Part shown: positions 33,086-45,341 of the stretch, piece after piece
How positions within the stretch are numbered: position 1 is the first letter of the stretch
Layout: each line of letters starts with the position of its first letter
Source of the DNA: Carposina sasakii
Lineage: Eukaryota; Arthropoda; Insecta; Lepidoptera; Carposinidae
Assembly: GCA_014607495.2 (NCBI GenBank)
Contig: CP053156.1
Span: 248,001-312,000, forward strand
Direction: 5' to 3'
DNA: 64,000 nt
Notes under the pieces: generated by a model
Seen by the model: the letters and a program-made list of their open reading frames with translations, nothing else
What the model was told of the DNA's origin: nothing
Databases searched by the model: none
Position numbers and translations under genes: made by a program

Positions 33086-33632
33086 TTTTTATTAAAACAT
33101 GAAAACAAGGTGCTAAATTTTGCTAATACTTAAAAATAGGAAAATCAGTGCTTCAAATAGATTAGTACTAGGTACATACATAATAAGTAACTATAATAAT
33201 AAAATGTATTATTGTTAACACATTTTTTTTAAATTCATCTTTCACAGCCACACATATGTACCTATGTCTAAATATTTAGGTACATAGTAGGTAAATTTAA
33301 TTTTAACTAAAATAAACATTTATAAACATTGGAAACATGATCCTTAAAAGTTTATACTTAATTAACAAGCATTGCGTAATTGATAAATTGTAAATATATA
33401 CTAAAGTAGGCCTGAAATTCGGATATTCGATAAAATTGCTATAATCTAAAATGTAAGGCAAATGGATAAGTAAGTAAAAAGTAACATAGGTTTTGATCCA
33501 TATTACCCAATATATTAAATTGTTTCTAATATAACAATAAGAATTATGAGCAATAAATAAAAGACAAAATTGTCTCATCTGCAGTGGAATGTAAAATTTG
33601 TTAAGGATAAAAATATTCCTTTACACTAAGTA
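33086..33632. other. Convergent intergenic region
   Basis: 547 bp between the stops of the Rdx gene (plus) and Moco sulfurase (minus). AATAATAAAATG near 33196 is a plausible plus-strand poly(A) signal. Nothing coding is seen. Confidence 0.6.
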
Positions 33633-36600
33633 TCAACTACAATTACTGCTCAGTTCATCATCGGACAAGGAAGTGGTATGCACATCAGAAAATATCTTTA
33701 GCATTTTATCGGATGAGCCATCAATAGTACCAACATAGCTTAAGTAGATTCCAAAGCGCATCTTCCCTGCAAATTGCTCAGCGATTGTTCTAAGGGGTTC
33801 TACTGTCTTCTTGCCAGTTTGTTGATCTATACACACCATCTGACATCGGGGACATAGACCTTCAACCTAAAAGTAGCACAAGTCATAACTAACCACCAAG
33901 TACTCAAGCTCTCTGTGCAAGGGAATGGGGTACAAAATAGATAAGAGAAAGGATAATTTCCCGGTTAACAGTTTAAACATAGTGGGTTCGATTCCCACTC
34001 GGGTAAAGATTTTTTTCCATTTCTTTATTAATAATTTTATAGTTTAAACATAACAAAATTACGAGAAATTATTGGTTCACTATGGAATTTATAATTCCAT
34101 GGACTGTTTATATAAGAAAAATAAAGTCTCTGCACGATTTTTCTATCTCCCTATCCTTTTCTGTTGCTTGGAACCGTCATTTGCCAGAGCGAAAACGATA
34201 GCGACAATGCTATCGCCTCGAGGATTCCGCAGCATTAACGCTATTTTAGACTAGACAATGTGTAATCTCACCTTAAACTTATGTTTCCCAATAATCACAT
34301 GTTGCCATTCCCTCTCAGCCAATTCTTCATCCATATCAATAACCATATTACCTCTAAATCGGTCAGTTAGCTTGTTAATACTGTCCGCAAACAGAGGATC
34401 CTGTATTTTGCTGCTCAGCCATCTCACTGTCGCTTTATTAATCAGTAGATACTGCGCTTGATTGCTTAGTGATAACAAACTTTGATCAGGCTGTCCTTTC
34501 TTCTTGGCTCGTCCATCATCACTGGCCTGTCTGACCAATCTTAGGAACGAGACTTCTAAAGCCTCCGATATCCAGTCGGCAACTTCGTCACCACAGTCGT
34601 ATCCGTTAACTATATCTGTACAAATTTTGCTTTGGCAGAAGGTAGTGCTTCTGTTTCTTTGGTTGTGACAGACGTCTAATGATACTTTGATTGGAGATTT
34701 TCCTGTAATTAAATGTTAAGCGAGTGATTCATATTGTAGATTTTGTGATACTCTGGGTACACATATATCTAACTACTAGCGGTTCGCCCACGACTTCGTC
34801 CGCGAAAGGGGGCATTGCACCCGTGCGAAGCCGGGGCGGATTGCTATATACCCTATAGACTTCTCGATAAACGGGCTATCTTACACTGAAAGAATTTTCA
34901 AATCAGCCAGTAGTTCCTGAGATTAGCGCGTTCAAACAAACAAACTCTTCAGCTTTATAATATTATTCAGCTTTATAATATTAGTATAATATTAGTATAG
35001 ATATCACAGACAAGTATTGAGCTATATAAACCTAAAGCCACATGTAGGTACAAACAAATGCAGGGCTTCATTTATATCTCCGCGATTGATAGGGTGACGG
35101 AAAAAAGCGAAAGCTTACTGACATGTGCTGTCCACTAACCATGGTTCCACTCATACAATACTATTCAAATATCACTATGCACCGCTACTAAAACATTTGT
35201 AGAATTCACTTTACTAACCTTTAAAGTTAAGTACTAGGCATCCCTGTTTGAGATCTATCTTCGGTTTGATCATACACATCCGGCTGTTGTTCTTCTGCGT
35301 CAAGCAAGTTCCATTATCCTTAACGATCATCCATTCGCGGTCAAAAGCAAATCCTTTCGGCCCAATTTCCCACATAGAAGTAACTTTAAATGCACCACAA
35401 GACTTTACCGGAAACACAGATATTTCCTTTAAAACTATCTTCGAATCTGAGGAAGATTGAGATTCGGGTATTATATGAATTTCCTTGTAAAAGTTGCCGG
35501 TTTGTTTGACTTCGCCATTTGTTTTGTTACGGGATTCTCTAAAATGGTGTTCGATTCTGTGGGGTTTCTTGTATTTGCTTTTGACGAAGCACTTGTAAAT
35601 CATATTCATGAGTTTGTCGACATCTCTGTAGGTGTTGTAGTAGCCGAATGACGCTCTAATGACGCCGGTGGGCTTGTTGTTCACGAGGTCGACGTCATCA
35701 CCACACTTGTGGCCGGCTTTATACATTTCCTTCATTTCGGTGTTAGAAATGGATAGATGACGTTGGCAAGAACCCGAGTTGCAGAAGCAGCCTGTCCGAA
35801 CGCTTATATTAAAGAGGTCTGCCATGTGTTGAAACTGGAATTGTATACAAAGACATGTAAGAACAGATTAGTCGGCAGTGATGCATGGGATCATTGAAAA
35901 CCGGATATTTTGTAAACCTCCATTAAGTCAATTAGCACATCTTGAAATAGAAGCCATACAAGCAGACAATAGAAGCAGAGTTTACAAAGCCGGGATCACC
36001 AAATAACGGAGATTTTAGCGTATCCATTTTTTTGAGCAGATGTACCTACACATAGAAACTACCCGGTCATAATGATGGTCTCTGACCGTAATTCGACCAA
36101 GGCGACCAATCTCTACGGAGATTGGCCAGGTACGCAGGAGATATTATAGGTATAGTGCACAAGTGGGTGCGCAAACACACATGTACTCTCTATTCCGTTA
36201 CTCTCATAATCCGATGGGACGGAAAGCCGATACACCGGAGAGATCAGACGCAGGACCAACGGTTTTACGTGCTTTCCGAGGCACGAGCTAAGTGACAATT
36301 TTGCAACATTAAAATCTGTACATGAAATAAATTCATTGGAACAGGCCCGTGACTGGGATCGAACATACGCCTCCCGCTTGGAAGGTGCACGTCTTAACCA
36401 CTGGGCTATCACCGCTTATATATGATCATAAGCTGCATACATAGAAACGTTTTTTTGGGTTCGTTTAAGAGCCAGATAACGTTTTTGCATAGTTATTTAC
36501 TAGTAAGCTAAACGCGGATATATGGTTGGCTGGTTTAGTGTAGATAAATACATAGGTAGGTATCATGTCAGATAATGAGCTAGCTAAAACACAAACCTAC

Positions 36601-38819
36601 CTATAACCTTGTGAATGAGGTGAAACTAAGTTGAACATATTTACAGTTAGTGGAACAGAGAATGGCCTTCTCTGGTGTTGTATAAAATACCAGGGTACTA
36701 ACTGACAAAAATAGTCAGATATTATACCCTAGGTAAAATTAAAATGGAATTAAGAACTATCTCCCTACTATTAGGTACTTACCTCTGCATACCCAACATG
36801 TGATCCATCATCTCTGATAAGCCCAAAAGCAACAATACCTCCTTGTAGGTTTATATTAGTGAAATCAGAGTCCATATACAAGATTGCAGCTTTCCTGCCA
36901 TTCTTGTGTTCCAGATTCAGAAGTTGTTGATACAAGTCCTTGGCCAAGTAAAAACTATGAACTCCTATGGACTCCATTAGATCTGTATTGATAACCTTAG
37001 GGATTAACATATTCAGGGTGTCAAAGCAGTGTTTCAGGGAAATTATAGACAGGAATGGGATTGTGCCATCTTCAAATCTGAAAAATGATGATGAATGAAG
37101 GTAGATATTGCACTAATACAATATACATATAATCACACTTTTATCCCTTACGGGGTAGGCAGAGCACCAAGGGCCGATAGAACCACATGGTGCCACTTTG
37201 GACCAATTTTGAAGATTTAGTTGAGATGTAGGTACATAACAAGTTTGGTTAGTAGTGTTAGCCCATCGCCTACAAAACATCAAGACCCTCTTGTCCCTCT
37301 ACTGACTTGTGCAGTATGCCCGAGAAAAGAAGCACTAATAGTTTGTCATTGTAAAGATATAAATAAATTATTACCTCTCATAAATATTATTTCTTTTCAC
37401 ATGAAAGTCTTCACTGCTTAACACTATATCTACAGCACCTCCACCAAAATACTTTTTTTGACTTAAAACATGTGCACTGCTGTTTTTTATAAGTAGTGCT
37501 CCCAATCCAGTAGGGTATCCAAAAATCTTGTAAAATGAGAGACAAACAAAATCTGGCTGTGTTTGAGATAAGTCTAGTTTGTTTGTAGCTGCATATGCAG
37601 CAGCATCAAGCAGCACAAACCAATTGCAGTTCACTTTGCATAAATGTTTCTTTGCATAACTATTTAAACAACCACCTTTAATATTTTCTATACAATCTAG
37701 GGAATATTTGTACCCATTGAAGTTGCTTTGTGCAGGGTATGTGAGGAGAGTATTGCCCTCATTTTTGCGACTCTTCCTCCAATTGGAAGGCATAGGAGAC
37801 ATTGGGCTGACATACTTGAGAAAATCTTCATGAGATATATGGACAACATCTGCATTTTTGTCCTGTGCAAGTTCTCTAAGCCCAATGACAGATGTGTGAC
37901 TGTCTCTAAGATACATAAAGGCACCATAGTTGGGAACATCCCCATCTTCACTTTGAAAATTAAATGATTCCAATACTAATTTTAAAGCCTGTGTTGTTCC
38001 TGATGTGAATACCACAGAGTATGTAGAGGGGTCTGTATTGAAGTGCTGCAGTACTAAGCATCTTATCTGTTCTATGCAGTCGCTGGGTATATTTGTCTGA
38101 ATGTGGGTTCAAATATATATTGCTCAATAAGTCTCTGTGGATACTTTCTAGTAAACATTTAGGGTATAAGGCTGCACCAGCATTCTCAAGGTAGCATCTG
38201 TCTGGAAAGTAGAAGTAATAAAAATAGAGGCTTTCATGTTAATTGGTTTACACAAGTGGAAAGTGATGTCTACATATTATGTACACATATAATACCTACT
38301 TGTAATATTCAGTATTGTTACTTACATTTTAATATTCACCTAATTAACAAACATTTTAAATTTTACAATGGAACTACTCACTAATAAAACAAAAGGTAGG
38401 TATAATATTTAGAAAGTTATAATTATTATTATAACCAGCGGCCTCCCACAACTTTGCCCATGTTAGAGGGCATTGCACCTGTGCAAAGCTAGCAAAGGGT
38501 GGTTATATTATATAGCCTTCCTCGATAAATGGGAGCGCATTTAAATAAACAAACTCTTCAGCTTTATAATTTTAGTATAGATTAGTTAGAAAGATACATA
38601 GGTATATTATTTTAAGGGCTAATCTTGATGATGTTTCTATCGCGATCAAGTTTTAGATAAGTTTCAAATTTATTCACAAGTTAACTAGATATATTTGCCT
38701 ATTGAAAAATCTACCATAAAAGTGCAAAACTTTTTATAATACATACCTTTCAGCCTGGTAAATTCCGATGTGATCTTTATCATGGATTCATGGTCTATTA
38801 TCCTGCTCAGGGGAGTCAT
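33633..38819 (-). CDS. MOCOS: Molybdenum cofactor sulfurase, with apparent frameshift
   Basis: Six exons: 38819-38747, 38201-37375, 37077-36783, 35834-35219, 34702-34272 and 33866-33633, about 825 codons. The product adds the terminal sulfur to the Moco of xanthine dehydrogenase and aldehyde oxidase. The N-terminal NifS/SufS-like part has CYLENAGAALYP, VFTSGTTQALKLV, the PLP-lysine motif SFYKIFGYPTGLGALL, YFGGGAVD and the persulfide-loop RTGCFCNSGSCQRHL. The C-terminal MOSC part begins near VLKEISVFPVKSCGAF and ends with CPRCQMVCIDQQTGKKT. In exon 2 the frame slips near 38099-38101: NPHS is followed by the wrong frame, while the conserved continuation QTNIPSD is one frame over. The 827-nt exon length is out of phase with its borders. 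This is two missing bases or one extra, either an assembly error or a null allele. Confidence 0.9.
33965..34010 (+). repeat. tRNA-like 3' fragment (B box)
   Basis: GTGGGTTCGATTCCCACTCG forms a T-arm with a perfect B box and is followed by a T-run, as at a pol III terminator. No matching 5' half or acceptor stem is present, so this is a tRNA- or SINE-derived relic in intron 5 of Moco sulfurase, not a tRNA gene. Confidence 0.4.
34785..35005 (-). mobile_element. Helitron-like element, family 1, in intron
   Basis: Reverse copy with CCCACGACTTCGTCCGCG at the left and a duplicated TATTAGTATA start at the right (34965-34995). It lies in intron 4 of Moco sulfurase. Confidence 0.65.
36070..36416 (-). 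repeat. tRNA-derived SINE, copy 1
   Basis: In the minus sense the head is GCGGTGATAGCCCAGTGGTT, holding an A box. CACCTTCCAAGCGGG in the anticodon region reads like tRNA-Gly(TCC), and GTTCGATCCC is the B box. A tRNA-unrelated body follows, ending near the GATCATCATC-type tail. Copies are also at 57690-58017 (minus) and 59325-59565 (plus, headless). It lies in intron 3 of Moco sulfurase. Confidence 0.8.
37125..37345 (+). repeat. SINE-like dispersed repeat, copy 4
   Basis: GGGGTAGGCAGAGCACCAAG family, plus orientation. It lies in intron 2 of Moco sulfurase, and its 3' end is about 30 bp from the exon ending at 37375. Confidence 0.7.
38440..38585 (-). mobile_element. Helitron-like element, family 1, diverged
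   Basis: CTCTTCAGCTTTATAATTTTAG end with a degraded CCCACAACTTTGCCCATGTT start. It is shorter and more diverged than other family-1 copies. It lies in intron 1 of Moco sulfurase. Confidence 0.55.
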
Positions 38820-39412
38820 TGTAACACTCCAATTTCCTCATTGAAGGAATAAGCTGTATCACACTGACCGCACAAGTTAGCTACAAACAAAAAACGTGAA
38901 ATTAATAATCATAACAGATTATTATCATCATGCATGCAACCTTGTAGCATTATTGCATCGAACAGTAAGTAGGTAGTCATTAAAGACAATGATGCCTAAT
39001 AGCTACACTAATAAATACACTAGCCTTGCATTGGTGGATCAACAAGTTTACGCTACATACATTTTCACGGAAAATGAATTCAATTCAATTCATTGAAAAT
39101 AAATTCGTAATGTTTCGTAAAATAAAAACGTCAACCCGCTGCGACGACCATTTCTTTACTGATCTTAAAGTTATTCTCCTCTATGCTGATGTTACTGATC
39201 TCAGATGAATGATATACATTACTGATATCACTGATAGTGATTATCAAAGAGAGAGAACCAATATAATAAATTATCTAAGTTATGTACATTGACTTACATT
39301 ATTGTGTTCTGTGCTTACATTACATACATTATTTTGAGTGTAAACCTTAGATAATTTGACCTCAGAGTAAAGAAACTTTTACTGACTGATGGATGACAGT
39401 GACAGCAAGATA
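38820..39412. other. Upstream of Moco sulfurase; no gene recognised
   Basis: Probably holds the 5' UTR and promoter of the minus-strand sulfurase gene. A possible upstream UTR exon around 38822-38882 is not proven. Repeated TACATTA and CTGATATCACTGAT phrases occur near 39220-39350. Confidence 0.4.
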
Positions 39413-39830
39413 TTTTTTTTGTTTAGTTTATCCCAAAGGAAAGGCAAGGGGAACTAAGCCCATACAGCCATAATAATTGTTGTTAGTAAAATGAATTCAG
39501 AATTTATGGTGGATGATAATGATGATGAATGGAAACGTCGGGGAAATCCTCAAGAACGAGTTTAAAATTATTAAAAATTAAAAATAATTCTAGAAACAAC
39601 TTACATGAGCCCATGAAGAGATCGTATTCCGACTAAAGTTTTATTCAACTTATCTGCATATAAAACCATGCACACGCACTAGATTCACATAACAAGTAAA
39701 CAAAATATTACTTATCTACCAGAAAACATCACTTTACGGATACATGCAAGCCATTTACAAATAAATTTTGATTTTCACAAGAAAATTACACCCGCTCTCT
39801 TTCAGCTTTTTCCACCGAATCTTTTCTGAC
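39413..39830 (-). repeat. Family R repeat, full-length reverse copy
   Basis: Starts with the reversed A-rich tail and TTTAGTTTATCCCAAAGGAA and ends TTTCAGCTTTTTCCACCGAA. Another copy follows in the same orientation after about 80 bp. Confidence 0.75.
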
Positions 39831-39911
39831 AGACAAATAGGGGACAGGACCGGGCTGAGGGACCGGGACTAGACGCGGGACGCCTGAGGGAGGCCTGAGG
39901 GGACGCCAGAG

Positions 39912-40205
39912 ACGTTTTTTTTTGTTTAGTTTATCCCGAAGGAAAGGCAAGGCGATCTAAGCCCAAACAGCCATTGTCTTTATTAAATGATTTCTGAATT
40001 TATGATAGATGACATTGATGATGACTCAGAAGAATGAAAACAAAGAATATACTTACTCTCTAACGAGAATGAAAACGTCGAGAAAATCCTCAAGAATGGG
40101 TGTAAAATTAGTAAAGATCAAAAAGAATCGCAGAAATAACTTACATGAGCCCATGAAGATATCGTATTCCGACTAAAGTTTTACTTAGCCTACCTGCATC
40201 TCATC
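39912..40205 (-). repeat. Family R repeat, truncated reverse copy
   Basis: TTTAGTTTATCCCGAAGGAA to TTTTACTTAGCCTACCTGCA, where it stops short of the usual end. Confidence 0.7.
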
Positions 40206-40666
40206 TGTTGCCGTTGCCAACTCAAAACTTTGAAAACTAGGATTTGACGAAGAAATACCAGGACATTTCGATTAAAAGCCAGGAATATAGTCCGAGCCGA
40301 TACATGTGCGAGCCCAGTAAAAATACGACTGGAGAGTTAGTGGCATGCGAATTTCACAACATACTAGGTCTTTCAACACATTCAGTGCCGGCGACTACGT
40401 ACTTGCTTCTTTTAGGCTTTCTAGGGGTGCCGCAGACGCTTATTTGCGTTATGCATGGCACTAGGCGTTGACCCGACGTCGACACCCTTAGAAAATCTGC
40501 CGACAGCGAATGTGTCAGGACTTTAAAAACAGGACGATGCTTAAAAACTATCCAGGACAGCCCAGACACCCCAAAAAGCAGGACTTATCCTGGGATAAGA
40601 AGACGGTCGGCAACCCTAACAATGGCAGAGGGTATTTTCTATGAACAAACGCTCCTTCGTTAGTCC

Positions 40667-40767
40667 CAGTGGGGTAAGCACGAACCTTTTTACGCGGCGT
40701 ACGCTAGCAAAATCTATGTGATTTGACAGTTTGACGGACTATCGAGAGGTTCGTGCTCGCCCCACTG
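40667..40767. mobile_element. 101-bp MITE (CAGTGGGG ends), copy 1
   Basis: CAGTGGGGTAAGCACGAACC and the inverted GGTTCGTGCTCGCCCCACTG form near-perfect terminal repeats. A second, longer copy is at 52004-52119. It is non-coding. The CAG-type ends suggest hAT, but no 8-bp duplication is evident. Confidence 0.8.
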
Positions 40768-41575
40768 AAGTTTAGAAGCATAGGAGCCAAGTTTGAAAAT
40801 CACAGAATATTATATGTACTTCGTAATATCTATAGCCAGAGGTCAAATACACATTTGTATTTCGATTAAAATTGAAAACTAACTTAACCTACCTTATCTA
40901 GGTAGTTTCTAGCTAGATATCTAGGTAATTTCTAATATCTCTAAAAAATATTTTTTTCTTTGCTTAGGTAATATTCCTTGTGTGCGACCTATCTTGCCTC
41001 GTACTAAAAGGAGTTAAAAAATTGAAAGGAGCTTAATTTAAGCATTCTTGAGCATTCTCTAATAGGCATTTACCAACGAAACTCACTTAGGTTGTTCTCC
41101 TTTATGTGACTTAGGTACATAACGTAGTTCTTTAGGCCTCATATTAGAAAAGGTTTACCATGAACTAATAATGGGTCATACATCGAAGCGGTGCCTTCGA
41201 CAACGTCGCCTTGCTAAATTGCGTTATGTCAATTTAATTATTGCTTTTATGGAGGGCTTTTAGTAGCTTTTAGTAGGAAGCGCAACGCTATATCGACTCC
41301 TCTTAAGTGAATTGACATCCATGAGTAGGTACCTACGGAGCGGAGGACACTCGCTTTTCTATTTTACACACTTTTAGTTTGGTCTGGCCTTAATGGAAAG
41401 AAGATGGAGTTTTTACCCGATTGGTGGTGGAAATAGAAAACTGAGATCTAGATGCCCGTGTTTATGTAGGTATAGCAGATTCAATGTTAGTAAATCTAAT
41501 AGGTACTTAGTATAGTACCTATATTAGTATAGTTAGGTATATGTACTTCTAGATACCTTAGTACATACCTACCTA

Positions 41576-41790
41576 CAGGATGTTTTTTGGTCGTCAATGT
41601 TCCCAAAAACTACGGAATCTCCTCATCATCACGATCATTTTTTTCTATGGAAGATATATCTGGGAAATGTCTGGTTCCCAAGATATTAGGGTTGAAAGTT
41701 GAGTAATAGACTGCGTTTTTCTGCATACCTAAATGCACATAGACGCGCGTAGCAAGATTTTTTACGAGAAATAATTAATATCTGCCCGAT
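41576..41790 (+). mobile_element. MITE with TACAGGATG ends, partial copy 3
   Basis: Begins TACAGGATGTTTTTTGGTCG and follows the family as far as the AATTAATATCTG phrase. The right inverted end is missing. Confidence 0.65.
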
Positions 41791-44700
41791 CATTTTTCAT
41801 ATTTGGACTCATAAAAAATCAACTGTAAAGAGAAATTGAAAAGACATACTCGTAAGTATTTTTCTTAGCTTACTCACTCCTTTGTTAATATAAAAATGAT
41901 GAATAAAATGTTTGAATTTGTTGAGAACGTTAATAAGAAAAATGTGTTTTTTTCAACTCTTTGTTCAAATCTGTCTCCCCAGGGGGGCACATTTGAATCG
42001 ACATGGGGCAGTTTTGAAAAATGGCGGAAAAAGAGAGGATAGAGTAATAATAATGTTGTAAACAAATCCCTGCCATATTATCTCCAACTGGATAATAGTA
42101 TTCGTAGGCGGAATCGAGTACCTATGTGATACAGAACCTCATAGAACAACGACTGCTGGTAAACACTTCCCACAGTCTAGTGGTATCTGTACAATATATT
42201 CAACAAAAATTTACATAAATATGTCTTAAAAATATTGTGCAATCACTTCTTTTGAATTTGGACTACTTAAAAACAGAAAATTTAATAAAAACCTCCCTTA
42301 AAGCCTTATTATTAAAGCTTATCGTTCTTAATTTAAAGTTACAACAGAATAGTATAATGCTACTTAAAAATTGGCGTTTGTAATTGAAGGGTTACTATAG
42401 TATATTGAGGAAATATTATTGATTGATGAAAACAATTCATCTAAGGGCTCACCTAGTTTCAACCTTCATATCGTAAATTACATTACACCTAAATAAAGAA
42501 ATCACTGATGGACTACGCCACTATGTTAGTATGACACGTTCAAACAATAATTAGACTAAATATAACTAGATGCTACATCTGCCTCTACAATACGTAGACT
42601 GACAATATCTGAGGTAACTCGTTATTGTTATTACGGTTACAAGAAACTTGTTTATAAATATTGTAAAATAGTTCAATGATTGTATTACATCATTTATACA
42701 ATAGACAGGTATCTAATGTTTAAATAGACAGGCATTGTAATAGTTGATAAGTATTAAATACCTATATCAAGTTATTTGTTTGAATGATGACTTTTGGGAC
42801 CTGCCAAGTGACTATTGTATTGTCCTAGTTGTACACTCAAAATTCGATGCCTGTACCTACCTACAACACTCTTATGACACTCCTTCGTACACTATTATTC
42901 GAATTTATCCGATTATAGTTGCAAATTTTCAATCATTGATACGCCGAGGGTCGAGAATAATCTTAAAATTAAAGGTTTATGTAGGTATATTTTCTGAATT
43001 CAAGTGCAATGGTAGCATAGGTATCTACAGACAAGAGACCTAAGCTACCACAATGAGACTAGTAGGTACCTCATGACTACAATGCATCAGTGCATTGAAT
43101 GCATGCATTCAGGCATAGGCAGACAGGCATACCTATTTCTTGCATTGATATACATAATATTACACAGTGACCTATCTAATCCAGTAAGTACATCTTGTAC
43201 AGCGGGTGATAAGCCTTGTGTGTGAGTTGTAGTTCAATAGAATTTTCATTTTATTTCTTAGCTATGTAGTTAGTAGGTAGTACGGCAGTTAGTAGATACC
43301 ACAGGTAGATGCATTTTAGACAGACTCAATAAAGTTATTTAATTATTATTCAATGGCTAGACAATAATTTTATTTCGTTGTTACACGAAGCCATCGTATA
43401 GCAATTGAAGCCCCATAAAACATGTCTGTGTGTACCTATTTACCTATAACCAGTTCGTTCGTAATGTAGTTCGTAACCACATTACATTACCCACATTATG
43501 GACAGACAGAGACGCACGGACCAAAATTTATGTAGGGGCAAAAGTGGAAAATAGGATGGAAACGCCTAATACCTACCTTCGAAAGTGAAACTGTGTTGTT
43601 AGTTGCGCAGGCGCCTGGCAGTCTAGTTGGTGAATTTGCCACAGTATTCAGGTTTCCTCGTTCGCCAATCCGTACATAAGATAAAAGGATGGCGAAACTG
43701 GAAAGGCTATTTTACAGAATAGAAAAAGTTTATTTCCTTTGATTTTAACACAGGATTGATTCTAATTATTAATTTAAGTATCAAGGCGAAATTAATAATC
43801 TGAAATGACAAATTTGAGAAACACGATGAATCAATTTGACTCTTTAATGACAGTGGCGGCATAAGAAGCAATGTAAAGAAAATTCGAACTCTATCCATAA
43901 TAACAAATTTTTCAATAGATTTGATACATTGTTAAAGGTAGTGAGTGAATAACTATTAGCGTTGACATGCCTTTGAGAAACCAGCGGCGACATACCCGTA
44001 GAACTCTGTTACTCGACAAAATGCATCCCGAAATATGATATAACCTACCTAAGTACCTATAAGGTGACCTGTTTCATAAAACCCATTCAGTAATTTCACA
44101 AAATTTGAATGATCAGAGCGGGGGCAAGTAGCCAGTTATTAAGGCATTTAATTACGTCATTAAACATTGGGTTAGACTGTGTTGATTTTGAAACAACAAG
44201 GTCATTGACACTTCGTAAATTGACGCAACTCTACAACATGAACTTGGTTCCCATTTTGCAAGGCCATTTTCTAATAGATACCTTTATCGTTATCGCTTTT
44301 AAACGAAGTCATGGTAAACACGAGCTATTTAACATCCCATAAGCTATTTAGCAGGTAATAGACATAGTAAGTCAGTTAGACTAGTAGGTTTGAATAGGTC
44401 AACGATGCCTTCTTAGAGAATTAATCAATATTTTTCTCACGTATTAAGTATCTACTATTATTTGAAACCTATACGTGAACTGTAAACGCAGTCAGCCGGT
44501 CTAAATTTGTAGATCGTCGGTACTGTCGCGAACGGAATTGTTAATTCATACGATCTGTCTGGGCTATTTTTGCCTTTGCTAAAATGGCGTGGATACAAAG
44601 TTAATTTATTTATACGAAACTCCATTAATAACACCACGTTTGCAATTCCATTTAGCTTATAGATTTCAGCGTAGGTAATTATGACAATGCCATAATGAAT

Positions 44701-45341
44701 GGCGACATAAAAGTTATGTGCTAATGGCGCATACTGACGTTTTGATGATATGTATAGGTAAAATCTGTGTAACCATGTAGGTACGTTATATACTTATATC
44801 TACCTGCTTGTATTTAAGTCTTACAAGTTTCGTTATAGGGAGGGATTAACGAAGTAGACTTGACTCTACCACTACCTACATATTCGACACTAAAGTTTTT
44901 GTTCCATATAATATAGTTATGTAACTATTTTTCTACGTATTAGGGATGTTCAAAATCAATAATTTTACATGTTTTCCCATAACTGCCCAAACAACATGGT
45001 AACAAAAGTCCTGAGAACGTTTTAGTCCGTGCTAGTTAGTGTTAGGTTAGCATTATAATGGGTGTTGTCATGTATGTACACACATGTATCTTTTCATGAC
45101 ATCACCTCCTTAACATTTATGCTAATTGATAAAACAAGTTCATCATTGGATTACCTACAGCCTTAATTCTCATGATGAAAATATAAATATCTTGTGTTTG
45201 TGACTGTATTCTCTGACATTGGCTATGGAGTCAATGGCGGTCGAGTTCAGTTTTTCGGATAGTAATGTACGACCACAGCCGACGGCTACTTAACTACAAG
45301 GAATTCGACTTTGGCGATACCACGACGTATTTCGCAAGACG
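41791..45341. other. No gene recognised (3.5 kb)
   Basis: AT-rich intergenic DNA with many TACCTACC/TAGGTA simple motifs typical of moths. Frames of 60-100 codons here lack codon bias, splice context or family resemblance. A TATA-like TATAAATAT lies at 45182, about 160 bp before the lipase ATG, and could belong to that gene. Confidence 0.5.

Noticed and set aside
33965..34010. tRNA gene
   Set aside because: Only the T-arm and a T-run are present; no 5' half, anticodon arm or pairing acceptor stem.
42744..43043. 99-codon plus-strand frame
   Set aside because: Chance frame in AT-rich DNA with TACCTACC simple motifs; no family resemblance.
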